The notes under the pieces: generated by a model
The model's database searches: none
Told to the model about the DNA's origin: nothing
Seen by the model: only the letters and a program-made list of their open reading frames with translations
Source: Suilimivivens sp009774465
GTDB lineage: Bacteria; Bacillota; Clostridia; Lachnospirales; Lachnospiraceae
DNA: 64,000 nucleotides
Reading direction: 5' to 3'
NCBI GenBank assembly: GCA_947382645.1
Contig: CANDAE010000015.1
Coordinates: forward strand, 14,671 to 78,670
Position numbers and translations under genes: made by a program
In this document: positions 7,808 through 16,484 of the stretch, one piece after another
How positions within the stretch are numbered: the first letter of the stretch is position 1
Layout of the letters: every line of letters begins with the position of its first letter

Positions 7808-9007
7808 TTATAAGTATTTTTTAAGTACATCCACCTTGTCAAGTTTTTCCCAGGGAAGATCAAGGTCGTTACGTCCAAAATGTCCGTAAGCAGCAGTCTG
7901 CTTATAAATCGGGCGACGCAGATCCAGCATCTTGATAATTCCTGCCGGACGGAGATCAAAATTCTCTCTGACCACATCCACCAGCTTTTCATCAGAAACC
8001 TTACCTGTTCCAAAGGTATCAATCATAATGGAAGTGGGCTGTGCAACGCCGATAGCGTAGGAAAGCTGAATTTCACATTTATCAGCAAGTCCTGCTGCCA
8101 CAATGTTCTTTGCAACATAGCGGGCTGCATAAGCAGCACTTCTGTCAACCTTGGTGCAGTCTTTTCCTGAAAAGGCTCCGCCGCCATGACGTGCGTATCC
8201 GCCATAAGTATCTACAATGATTTTACGTCCGGTAAGACCTGCATCCCCGTGAGGTCCACCGATTACAAAACGTCCGGTAGGGTTGATAAAGTACTTGGTA
8301 TTTTCATCCAAAAGCTCTTTGGGAAGGATGGGATCAAACACATACTTCTTAATATCTTCATGAATCTGCTCCTGTGTCACATCATCATCATGCTGAGTAG
8401 ATAAAACAACTGCCTCCAAACGGATGGGCTTTCCGGCTTCATCATATTCTACGGAAACCTGGCTCTTTCCGTCCGGTCTTAAATATTTTAATGTACCGTC
8501 CTTACGAACCTTCGTAAGTTGAAGCGCCAGTTTATGTGCAAGTGAGATAGAATAAGGCATATATTCTTCTGTCTCATTGGTCGCATAGCCAAACATCATA
8601 CCCTGATCGCCTGCACCGATTGCCTCGATCTGTGCATCGGACATTTTGCTTTCTGCTTCTTCCTTCTTTGCTTCTAATGCTTTATCAACACCCATCGCAA
8701 TATCTGCGGACTGTTCGTCGATTGCAACCAGTACTGCGCAGGTATTTCCGTCAAAACCATATTCTGACTTGGTATAGCCGATTTCCTTAACGGTATCGCG
8801 CACTACCTTCTGGATATCAACATAAGCTTTTGTGGTGATTTCTCCTGTCACAAGCACAAATCCTGTACAGGTAGCAGTCTCACATGCCACGCGGCTCATG
8901 GGATCGCTTTCCATACATGCATCAAGAATGGCGTCTGAAATGGCGTCGCAGACTTTGTCGGGATGTCCTTCTGTTACTGATTCGGAAGTAAATAATCTTT
9001 TTTCCAT
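7808..9007 (-). CDS. metK: S-adenosylmethionine synthetase
   Basis: 399 residues, full length for the family. Makes S-adenosylmethionine from methionine and ATP in the cytoplasm. The ATP-binding GHPDK motif (residues 14-18), the GAGDQGMMFGYA signature near 131 and the glycine-rich GGGAFSGKDCTKVDRS loop near 278 are all intact. GGAG precedes the ATG at 9007. It has its own promoter, a SAM-I riboswitch and an intrinsic terminator in the leader, so expression should fall when SAM is plentiful. Confidence 0.98.
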   Translation of the reverse strand: MEKRLFTSESVTEGHPDKVCDAISDAILDACMESDPMSRVACETATCTGFVLVTGEITTKAYVDIQKVVRDTVKEIGYTKSEYGFDGNTCAVLVAIDEQSADIAMGVDKALEAKKEEAESKMSDAQIEAIGAGDQGMMFGYATNETEEYMPYSISLAHKLALQLTKVRKDGTLKYLRPDGKSQVSVEYDEAGKPIRLEAVVLSTQHDDDVTQEQIHEDIKKYVFDPILPKELLDENTKYFINPTGRFVIGGPHGDAGLTGRKIIVDTYGGYARHGGGAFSGKDCTKVDRSAAYAARYVAKNIVAAGLADKCEIQLSYAIGVAQPTSIMIDTFGTGKVSDEKLVDVVRENFDLRPAGIIKMLDLRRPIYKQTAAYGHFGRNDLDLPWEKLDKVDVLKKYL

Positions 9008-9040
9008 TTTCTTTCTCCTTTTCGTTTTATTTAATTGCTG

Positions 9041-9075
9041 AAAAAAGTCCGCTTATTTTATCTAAATAAGCGGAC
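9041..9075 (-). terminator. Riboswitch-controlled terminator in the metK leader
   Basis: Minus-strand GTCCGCTTATTT-AGATA-AAATAAGCGGAC followed by six T. It lies between the SAM aptamer and the metK start and is the expression platform of an OFF switch. Confidence 0.92.
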
Positions 9076-9096
9076 CTGACGATCGATAATCAAATC

Positions 9097-9209
9097 CTCT
9101 TATTGTTCGATTTGCCAGTTGGCTCCTTGCTCGCTCAGGTAGGCACCTTCCATTATGGGGTTGCCGTGGCTTCTCAGGTCCTATGTACCTCCACCACTCT
9201 GAATAAGAG
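9097..9209 (-). ncRNA. SAM-I (S-box) riboswitch aptamer
   Basis: On the minus strand the closing helix CTCTTATT/AATAAGAG encloses the S-box core: CAGAGTGGTGGAGG, then GAAGCCACGGCAACC, then GGTGCCTACC. These are the conserved P1/P2 junction and the P3 region. It precedes metK, a classic S-box target. Only minor departures from consensus are visible. Confidence 0.95.
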
Positions 9210-9249
9210 ATTCTGCACAATATTGAATTTTCATATCCTGTCTGTACCT

Positions 9250-9278
9250 AGATTACATCATCTGCAATGTTTTGTCAA
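9250..9278 (-). promoter_or_regulatory. metK promoter
   Basis: Minus-strand TTGACA (9278-9273), 17-bp spacer, TAATCT (9255-9250), about 40 bases before the aptamer. It begins just after the stop codon of the upstream TIGR04076 gene. Confidence 0.75.
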
Positions 9279-9287
9279 TATGCTACA

Positions 9288-9593
9288 CTAAAATGCTTCC
9301 ACCTTAAAAACAACCGGGCGGATTCCGTCTGTACAGCACACGATAGTCTGCCTCTCTTTATTGCTCCAGGGGGTATAGGTTGCGCCGCAGGCTATGGCGC
9401 TTACATTGGGGTAAATATCGATCCACGCCCAGGGACAAAATCCTTCCGGCATTCTGGCACTGCCCTCATAAATAAATACATCGCCTTCATTTAAAAGAGA
9501 ACAGGCACCGGCTTCTTTCCCTTCCGTTAAATATTCCTCTGCAAAATCAGAATAAAACTCTTTCTTTAAAACTGTGATTTTTACTTTTCCTAT
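9288..9593 (-). CDS. TIGR04076 family protein, apparent ATA start codon
   Basis: About 101 residues: a conserved small protein with GKVKITVLKKEF at the start, then CSLLNEGDVFIYEG, FCPWAWIDIYPNVSAIACG and TPWSNKERQTIVCCTDGIRPVVFKVEAF (quoted in parts). Conserved cysteines suggest a metal or redox role, but the function is unknown. No ATG, GTG or TTG exists in frame between the preceding in-frame stop and the conserved region. GGAGG lies eight bases before an ATA (9593-9591) at exactly the position where the family's initiator Met is expected. Either AUA is used, or the start codon has been lost by point mutation and the gene is silent. Confidence 0.8.
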   Translation of the reverse strand: MGKVKITVLKKEFYSDFAEEYLTEGKEAGACSLLNEGDVFIYEGSARMPEGFCPWAWIDIYPNVSAIACGATYTPWSNKERQTIVCCTDGIRPVVFKVEAF

Positions 9594-9605
9594 ACAGGAT
9601 TCCTC

Positions 9606-11675
9606 CTACAGCTTAAATCTGGTCATTTCCTGTTCCATTTCTTTAGAAACCATAGACAAATCATCTATACGCTTTGCCACATTTTTAATTCCCCGAAGCT
9701 GTTCCTCTAAAGAATCCACTGCCTTTTCTGTCAGTTCTGCTGTGTTTGAAGAAATATCCTGTATGCGCTCCACAGCATCTACCACTGACCGGTCACATTG
9801 ATGCATCTCCTCTATCAGTTCTTCCATACTCCTGACAGATTCCCTTGTCTTTTCTGCCAGTGCGCGGAAGTCTGCAAAGGTCTCCTGCACCTTATCCACC
9901 GCATAAGTCTGTCCATCCACTCCTGTTCGGACAGCTTCTATATTTTCAACTGTGTCAGACACATCCCTGCACAAATCAACAATAATGTTTTCTATATCGG
10001 CAGTTGCCGCTCTTGAATCAGCCGCAAGCTTTCCAATAGATTCCGCTACCACTGCAAATCCTCTTCCATGCTCGCCTGCCCGGGCTGCTTCAATAGACGC
10101 ATTTAAAGCAAGCAGTCCTGTCTGAGAAGAGATCTCATTGATGGTGTTTAAGATTCCTGAAATCTTTTGAGACTGTTCTTCCAGCGTTTGAATCTTTACA
10201 AAGGCCTCCGCCATTTTTCCTGATGCAGCTTCATTCTGCTTCTTAAGATCAGCAACGCCCTCCATACCTTTTTCTCCGGAAAGAATGGTGTTCTGTGCAT
10301 CTACCAGCAAAAACCCGCTTTTTTCCTTAAGCTGCCCAAATTTATTTTCCAGTTCCTCTTCCTGCATCACAACCTGCTTTACGCAGGCGCTCTGCGCATC
10401 CGTGCCATCTGATATCTTCCGGACTGCCTGGCTGGTTGCATCCACATCCTCTTCTATCTGTTTCAAATCTCCCGAGCTTTCCATCACCTCTCCGGTGATA
10501 GCAGTAATTTTCGTAAGAATTGCAGCTATTTTTCCGGTCATTTTATTAAAGCTTCTGGAAAGAGTTCCAATTTCATTCTTACTGCTTTCTTCCGCCTGTA
10601 CCGTAAAATCTCCCTCCGAAGCATTTCCAATTAACCGGGTAATGGCCACAATCGGGCTGGTCAGCTTACGTGCCAGCAATGTAACTACCAGAACAGCCAG
10701 TAAAATAATAAATATATCCACTGCCACTGCTATGATAATGATGCGGTATACCGGCGCCATTGCTGCTTTTTCCTTATGCAGGGTTATCACGGACCATGAA
10801 TCCGATTTTCCTTTAAGAGGAATTGAAGCATAACTTACAAAATAGGATTCTCCATCATTTTCCATTTTACCGCTTCCACTGTTTCCCGCCATCACCTGCG
10901 AAATAATATTTTGATAATCTTCCGATACTTTTATTTCCTGCTCTTCGGTTACAATATTACCTGCTTCATCGGTAAGCGGCTGCCCTGCTTCATCTTTGGC
11001 AGATACTGTTTTGGTCAGCAGCTTATAATTATAAAGCTCTTCTATTTGAACACTGTCAGGGTGGGCAACCACAACCCCTTCCCCATCAATAACAAAAGAA
11101 TACTCTCCATTTTCCATATCAGAAAATTGCTCTATCAGGCTCTGTAAGTAATCCAGTTTTAAGTCCACTGCAAATATTCCTGCAAGTTCACTTTCCTGAT
11201 ACATGGGGAAAAATATGGAAGCACATGGCATTCCGGTATTTACGGAATAATAGGATTTTGATACAAATGCCTTCTGTTCCTCCATCATCTGTATAAACCA
11301 CCAGCGGGTAGACCGGTCTGCAAGCTCCCCGGAAGACCGTCCTGTCTGCATCCCGTCTGTCCCCTGAATATAAAGCAATTCCAGATACGGATTACGCCTC
11401 ACACAATCCTCTAAAATCGGCGTCTGTACATTGGTTTCCATCGTCAAAATACTTGGATTTACAGACAATTCTTCTGTGATTCCATATGCTCCATCTAAAA
11501 AAGCCGCAATCTCACCGGATACCAGTTGGGATTTATCCTGATTCCTCAAAAAGATTTCACTTTCATAAGATTTCATAAAAATAAATGTTACAATTCCCGT
11601 AAGGCATACTGCCAACGCACATACAATTGCTATCATGGGTAAAAGAAGCTGTTTAAATATACTTGTCTTTTTCAT
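9606..11675 (-). CDS. Methyl-accepting chemotaxis protein with dCache-type sensor
   Basis: 689 residues. Membrane segment at about 10-33, extracytoplasmic Cache-like sensor to about 300 (RWWFIQMMEEQ and IFAVDLKLDYLQSLI are typical), second membrane segment at about 308-335, HAMP linker, then a cytoplasmic coiled-coil signalling domain. The receptor tip reads GLLALNASIEAARAGEHGRG, the conserved CheA/CheW-binding hairpin. It should report an extracellular ligand to the chemotaxis array; the ligand is unknown. The stop lies 12 bases from the start of the TIGR04076 gene, so the two may be cotranscribed. Confidence 0.95.
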   Translation of the reverse strand: MKKTSIFKQLLLPMIAIVCALAVCLTGIVTFIFMKSYESEIFLRNQDKSQLVSGEIAAFLDGAYGITEELSVNPSILTMETNVQTPILEDCVRRNPYLELLYIQGTDGMQTGRSSGELADRSTRWWFIQMMEEQKAFVSKSYYSVNTGMPCASIFFPMYQESELAGIFAVDLKLDYLQSLIEQFSDMENGEYSFVIDGEGVVVAHPDSVQIEELYNYKLLTKTVSAKDEAGQPLTDEAGNIVTEEQEIKVSEDYQNIISQVMAGNSGSGKMENDGESYFVSYASIPLKGKSDSWSVITLHKEKAAMAPVYRIIIIAVAVDIFIILLAVLVVTLLARKLTSPIVAITRLIGNASEGDFTVQAEESSKNEIGTLSRSFNKMTGKIAAILTKITAITGEVMESSGDLKQIEEDVDATSQAVRKISDGTDAQSACVKQVVMQEEELENKFGQLKEKSGFLLVDAQNTILSGEKGMEGVADLKKQNEAASGKMAEAFVKIQTLEEQSQKISGILNTINEISSQTGLLALNASIEAARAGEHGRGFAVVAESIGKLAADSRAATADIENIIVDLCRDVSDTVENIEAVRTGVDGQTYAVDKVQETFADFRALAEKTRESVRSMEELIEEMHQCDRSVVDAVERIQDISSNTAELTEKAVDSLEEQLRGIKNVAKRIDDLSMVSKEMEQEMTRFKL

Positions 11676-11906
11676 TTGTCTCCTGCCTTTTTTACATGAG
11701 CACTCTCCACGTGGATATTTCCTGCGCTATGCTCATTATTGTCCATTACATATTTTACAGGACTTAAGCGTTTATGGCAACCTGAACCAAAGATTAAATT
11801 TTATTTGTAACAACAATCTCTTTTTAGGCTTTTATTGACAGCAATTTCCATAAAACTTATAATTTATATTAGGGTTGCAAACACTGTTTTACAAAAAGGG
11901 GCATGT

Positions 11907-12983
11907 ATGAAAAGAGTTAATACTGAGAATTTAATTCCCGGCATGATTACCGCCGAGGATGTTTATAATTACAATAATCAGCTCATTCTACCTAAAGGCA
12001 TTATTTTAAATGACCGCACTATCACCAAGCTTGCCTTTTATTCTATTTTGTCTGTCAGAGTCGATGACCAGGTTCCCGAGACCTCTTTAGACAAAGCGTC
12101 CTACGAACTTTCCTACGCGGAAAGAATTCGGATGAGTCCTGATTTCGTCCAGTTCCGCAAGGAATTTGAGGAAGATGTAAATAACTTTAAATCGGTAATG
12201 AATGATGTGGTTGAAAAAGGCGCGCCTCTTGACGTGGACAAACTGATGAATCATACTTTAAATATCCTGGATATCAGTGCAACTCATCCGAACGTATTTG
12301 ATATGCTCCACTGTATGAAAGAATATGATGATGCAACTTATGTACATAGTATGAACGTAGCCCTTATCTGTAATATTTTTGCACGATGGATGCGCATGAA
12401 TGAAGAAGAAATCTGCATGGCCACTGTAAGCGGCCTGCTTCATGATATTGGAAAAACAAAGATTCCTGATAATATTATTAAAAAACCCGGCAAGCTTACC
12501 GATTCTGAATACTCCCTGGTGCAAACCCATCCTCAGGAAGGCTACCGTATTTTACAGTCCTCCCAGCTTGATCCGGAGGTTTTAAATGCAGTGTTAATGC
12601 ACCACGAACGCTGCGACGGAACCGGTTACCCCTCTCATCTGACAGGAGATAAGATCGGTAAATATGCCAAAATGGTTTCCATTGCGGATGTTTATGATGC
12701 TATGACCAGCGCGCGCATCTACCGCGGTCCTTTGTGCCCGTTTAAGGCAATTGCCCTTTTTGAAAGCGAAGGCCTTCAAAAATATGATACCCAATGTATT
12801 CTTACTTTCCTTGAAAATGTGGTAAATACCTACCTGTTAAATGAAGTCCGTTTAAGCAACGGGCTTACCGGTCATATTGTTTTTGTCAACAGAAATAAAC
12901 TTTCGGCTCCTACGGTGCAGACAGATCATGGTTTTATAGATTTAAGCGTCCGTCCCGATATCACCATAGAAGCCCTGATTTAG
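11907..12983 (+). CDS. HD-GYP domain protein (putative cyclic-di-GMP phosphodiesterase)
   Basis: About 358 residues. An N-terminal unassigned region (1-130) precedes an HD-GYP domain: HSMNVALICNIFARW, GLLHDIGKTKIPDNI (HD), HHERCDGTGYP (HHE...GYP) and SIADVYDAMTS, with all usual metal ligands. The family hydrolyses cyclic di-GMP or related dinucleotides. I start at 11907 (MKRVNTEN), which has AAGGGG before it; an in-frame ATG at 11835 has no ribosome site. It is divergent from the chemoreceptor, so a shared motility or sensing role is plausible. Confidence 0.92.
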   Translation: MKRVNTENLIPGMITAEDVYNYNNQLILPKGIILNDRTITKLAFYSILSVRVDDQVPETSLDKASYELSYAERIRMSPDFVQFRKEFEEDVNNFKSVMNDVVEKGAPLDVDKLMNHTLNILDISATHPNVFDMLHCMKEYDDATYVHSMNVALICNIFARWMRMNEEEICMATVSGLLHDIGKTKIPDNIIKKPGKLTDSEYSLVQTHPQEGYRILQSSQLDPEVLNAVLMHHERCDGTGYPSHLTGDKIGKYAKMVSIADVYDAMTSARIYRGPLCPFKAIALFESEGLQKYDTQCILTFLENVVNTYLLNEVRLSNGLTGHIVFVNRNKLSAPTVQTDHGFIDLSVRPDITIEALI

Positions 12984-12994
12984 TTTGTCCGAAA

Positions 12995-14356
12995 TTACTC
13001 TGTTGTGGATACTACCGTTTTAAATAATGCATGTTCTTCCAAAACCTCCTGAAAGCTTTTGCTGTTTCCATTTCCGGGAACTCCATAACCTTTTAATTCA
13101 TCCATATATTGATCATAGTCACAAATATAAATATACACCTTTGAAATATCATGTCCTTCGATTGCCAGTTCGTAAGCATTACTGCCTCCGTTTTCTATCT
13201 TGTTTCCCTCTGCATCCAAAGCAACTGCAAATGTCATCATACCGGCAGGCTCTATTGTATTTAACGTCATCTCAACAGATGAAATTTCCAGGCTTTCCAA
13301 TCCAATTCCCTGTGCGTTAGTTTCATTTACCTGAACTACCCTTGCATTACTGTCCCGTTTTGTAATAGTCAAATCATATTCCCATGTTCCATCCTGCCAC
13401 CAGTTCTCATAGGAATTGGGAAATCGATGCCACTCATCGGGCAGGGATTTCATGTATGACTGCCATTCCTCCTCTGTCATCTGATTCAGCTCTTCTTCAC
13501 TCTTTGTTACCGGCGACGTGGGGTTTGCCAGGTAACCTACAATTTTCGAAACATCAAGCTCCATAGAAAAAGTTTCCGGTATCTGATACTGATCTATATA
13601 CTCAGAATAGTTTTCCGTTGTAAGAGCAAGCTCTTCGCCCCTTTCCTGCGCCTGTCTGTATGCCTCCTGATATTTACGGTCATCCTTGTCAATTTCCGAA
13701 TAATCAATTCTCATAATGCCGATAAAAGTATATGCATCCTCAAATTTTCCCTCCACTATCCTGTAAGAATTAATTTCATCGGTGCGGAAGGAATATTTTT
13801 CAATCGCCATAATCCCCAGATACTGGGAACCGTCTGCATTCACCTGCATTTCCGGAAATTCCTCTTCACTTTTAATACACATTCCTACATAGACCGCCTG
13901 ATTGGATGCATACTCCTCTGTAAGTGAAATCGTAATTCCTCCGTCTGCTTTTTGATACAGATTCTCTTTTGTCTCAGTTTCCAAAACCTCCTGTGTCTTA
14001 ACGTCCAAAGCTTCCTGCGTATATAATTCCGTCATCTCTTCCTTCGGCAGCCTTCCAAAGGAAAAGAGCTCTGCCACTTTTGCAAACACCCCTCCAATAA
14101 CGGGAATTTCCATTGCCATAACAGGATTCATCACACAAAATGTAATGGTAAGAACCAATACTGCTGCCACACTGCCAAGTCCTGTTCCAATTCCCTTTAA
14201 GATACCTTTATGCTGCCGCTTCTTTTTGCCTGTCTTATTATCAGAGCTTCTTATCATCCTGTAAGCCTCCTCCATTTTCGAGTCAATAATGCTGCTTTTT
14301 CTTAAATCAGCCCCTAACACCCTTTGCAAATCCTTTTCCGTAAAATAATTCTGCAT
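12995..14356 (-). CDS. DUF4179 membrane protein, probable anti-sigma partner
   Basis: 453 residues. A basic cytoplasmic N-terminus of about 55 residues is followed by one membrane segment (LGSVAAVLVLTITFCVM, about 58-75) and a large extracytoplasmic domain. DUF4179 proteins are usually encoded right after an ECF sigma factor, as here (gap of 11 bases), and are thought to sequester it through the cytoplasmic tail. The outer region (SITEEYASNQAVYVG-like beta-rich sequence) has no enzymatic motif. Anti-sigma function is inferred from layout. Confidence 0.85.
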   Translation of the reverse strand: MQNYFTEKDLQRVLGADLRKSSIIDSKMEEAYRMIRSSDNKTGKKKRQHKGILKGIGTGLGSVAAVLVLTITFCVMNPVMAMEIPVIGGVFAKVAELFSFGRLPKEEMTELYTQEALDVKTQEVLETETKENLYQKADGGITISLTEEYASNQAVYVGMCIKSEEEFPEMQVNADGSQYLGIMAIEKYSFRTDEINSYRIVEGKFEDAYTFIGIMRIDYSEIDKDDRKYQEAYRQAQERGEELALTTENYSEYIDQYQIPETFSMELDVSKIVGYLANPTSPVTKSEEELNQMTEEEWQSYMKSLPDEWHRFPNSYENWWQDGTWEYDLTITKRDSNARVVQVNETNAQGIGLESLEISSVEMTLNTIEPAGMMTFAVALDAEGNKIENGGSNAYELAIEGHDISKVYIYICDYDQYMDELKGYGVPGNGNSKSFQEVLEEHALFKTVVSTTE

Positions 14357-14367
14357 TTCGTCTCCTC

Positions 14368-14865
14368 CTATTCCTGAAGCAGACTCATGCGAAGCTGCTC
14401 CTTGCCTCTATGAATCCTGCTTTTAACGGTGTTTTCTTTCATATTTAAAATTTCCGCTATTTCTTTTGTGGTAAACTGCTCTCCAAAATACAACTGAAAA
14501 ATAGTCCTGCTGTCTTCCGGAAGGCTCATAAGCATCTCTTTAAATTCCACATCCGCCCTTCCGGAATCGTAACTTTCAACTTCCACATCTTCCTTAAGCG
14601 CCACACTCTTTTTGTTTTTCCGCCAGGTTCTGGTACAGTTATTTATCAGTATTCTCATTACCCAGGTTTTAAAATATTCTGCTTTTCTAAGGGTGCCAAT
14701 ATGCTCAAATGCATCTAATATGGTATCCTGTATGGCATCCGCCACATCCTCGTCATTCCCCAGATAGCCAAATGCAATCCGTCTAAAGGACATTTTGCAT
14801 TCTTCCATCAGAGAGATAAACGCTTCCGCGTCTCCACGCTGTGCCCTCTTCACTAATGTATTCAT
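14368..14865 (-). CDS. ECF-type RNA polymerase sigma factor
   Basis: About 165 residues with sigma region 2 (EDVADAIQDTILDAFEHIG, FKTWVMRILINNC) and region 4 (LPEDSRTIFQLYFGEQFTTKEIAEILNMKENTVKSRIHRGKEQLR, quoted from the gene in parts, a helix-turn-helix). It should direct RNA polymerase to a small regulon, probably including this operon. GGAGG stands 11 bases before the ATG at 14865; a nearby ATG at 14892 with GGTGA is an alternative. It is followed by its DUF4179 partner. Confidence 0.92.
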   Translation of the reverse strand: MNTLVKRAQRGDAEAFISLMEECKMSFRRIAFGYLGNDEDVADAIQDTILDAFEHIGTLRKAEYFKTWVMRILINNCTRTWRKNKKSVALKEDVEVESYDSGRADVEFKEMLMSLPEDSRTIFQLYFGEQFTTKEIAEILNMKENTVKSRIHRGKEQLRMSLLQE

Positions 14866-14978
14866 TTTTAGACTTTCCTCCAAACCAATCATAACTTTTC
14901 ACCGCGGCGTTTCCATTTGTTTGTTTCTATCCATTAGATAACCTGTTCTCTCTTTTAGTTGCCTGAACATAATATTTT

Positions 14979-15022
14979 TAAAAAAATAATCCGGACTCTT
15001 CCTTTTGGAAATAAGTCCGGAC
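14979..15022 (-). terminator. murA terminator
   Basis: Minus-strand stem TCCGGACT/AGTCCGGA with inner TTCC-AAAA-GGAA pairing, followed by ATTATTTTTTT, about 40 bases past the murA stop. Confidence 0.85.
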
Positions 15023-15060
15023 CATCATCCATGTTCCATATTCATATTTAAATGCTTCAT

Positions 15061-16353
15061 TCAACCTGTTTTTAAACGAAATTTCTGAAGTTCTCTTTCC
15101 GAATTTACTTTTTCAATCTGCGCTCCAAGATTCTGAAGCTTAATATGAAAGTCTTCATAACCTCTTTCAATAAACTTGATGTCATCAATGACTGTAGTGC
15201 CTTCCGCCGACAATCCTGCAATCACCAATGCTGCTCCCGCACGAAGATCCGGTGCGCTGATGCTGGCGCCAGTGTACTTGTTCACCCCGTCAATGATAGC
15301 CGTATTGCCTTCCACTTTAATACTTGCTCCCATTCGGGTAAGTTCATCCACATATTTAAAGCGGTTTTCAAATATACTTTCCGTAACAATACTGGTTCCT
15401 TTCGATAAGCCTAAGGCTACCGTAATCTGGGGCTGCATGTCCGTAGGAAATCCCGGATAGGGAAGCGTCTTTACATGAGTGTGGGTAAGCGGCTTTGCTG
15501 CAACCACTCTGACCGCATCATCCGACTCTTCCACCTCACAGCCAATCTCAGTCAGCTTGGCGCTGATTGATTCCAGGTGCTTGGGAATCACATTTTTAAC
15601 CATTACATCTCCCTTGGTCACTGCCGCTGCAAACATAAAGGTGCCTGCTTCGATCTGATCAGGGATAATTGCATATTCTGTTCCATGAAGCCTGGGTACG
15701 CCCTTGATTCTGATTACGTCAGTTCCCGCGCCTCTGATTACAGCTCCCATGCTGTTTAAAAAGTTGGCAACATCCACCACATGGGGTTCCTTTGCCGCAT
15801 TTTCAATAATTGTCTGCCCCTCGGCCATAGATGCTGCCAGCATAACGTCAATGGTTGCTCCAACTGTCACCACATCCATATAGATATGGCTTCCTTTCAG
15901 CCTTTCCGCTTCTGCTATGATAAGACCATGCTCAATCCGAACCTCCGCTCCTAAAGCACGAAATCCTTTGATATGCTGATCAATCGGCCTTAATCCTATA
16001 TTGCAGCCACCCGGCAAAGTAACCTGGGCTTTCTTATACTTTCCTAATAATGCTCCCAAAAGATAATAGGAAGCCCGTATCTTTTTAATAAAATCGTTCT
16101 CTATTGCCAGACCTTTAATTGCCTTACCGCACATTCTGACGGTATGCCTGTCAACCCGTTCCACAATGCCTCCAATACTCTCAATTGCCTGCATCATAAC
16201 ATTAGTGTCCCGAACATCCGGCACATTTTCTATCACCACAGTGTCATCCGTCATAATAGAAGCAGCTAAAATAGCAAGTGCAGCATTTTTCGCGCCGCCA
16301 ATTTCCACTTCTCCCACCAGCGGATTCCCACCTTTTATTGCATACTGTTCCAT
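15061..16353 (-). CDS. murA: UDP-N-acetylglucosamine 1-carboxyvinyltransferase
   Basis: 430 residues, full length. Transfers enolpyruvate from PEP to UDP-GlcNAc, the first committed step of peptidoglycan synthesis. Lys22 and Asn23 (GGAKNAA) and the catalytic Cys117 in LPGGCNIGLRPIDQHIKG are present, so the fosfomycin-target cysteine is retained. It is flanked by a terminator downstream and an independent leader upstream. Many clostridia carry two paralogues (murA/murZ); which one this is cannot be decided here. Confidence 0.97.
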   Translation of the reverse strand: MEQYAIKGGNPLVGEVEIGGAKNAALAILAASIMTDDTVVIENVPDVRDTNVMMQAIESIGGIVERVDRHTVRMCGKAIKGLAIENDFIKKIRASYYLLGALLGKYKKAQVTLPGGCNIGLRPIDQHIKGFRALGAEVRIEHGLIIAEAERLKGSHIYMDVVTVGATIDVMLAASMAEGQTIIENAAKEPHVVDVANFLNSMGAVIRGAGTDVIRIKGVPRLHGTEYAIIPDQIEAGTFMFAAAVTKGDVMVKNVIPKHLESISAKLTEIGCEVEESDDAVRVVAAKPLTHTHVKTLPYPGFPTDMQPQITVALGLSKGTSIVTESIFENRFKYVDELTRMGASIKVEGNTAIIDGVNKYTGASISAPDLRAGAALVIAGLSAEGTTVIDDIKFIERGYEDFHIKLQNLGAQIEKVNSERELQKFRLKTG

Positions 16354-16484
16354 AGTATACCTCTATAATTAAAATCGAATTCTCCTGAGCACAATTACAC
16401 TAAACTTTCATGCCCCATAATCAGGGCAATGATTTCTCATAACGTCCATTATAACATATTGTGACTATTTGTAAATATCAAACA

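Noticed and set aside
10285..10833. A 182-codon plus-strand frame
   Set aside because: Lies antisense to the chemoreceptor signalling and HAMP region, has low-complexity Ser/Ile content and no ribosome site.
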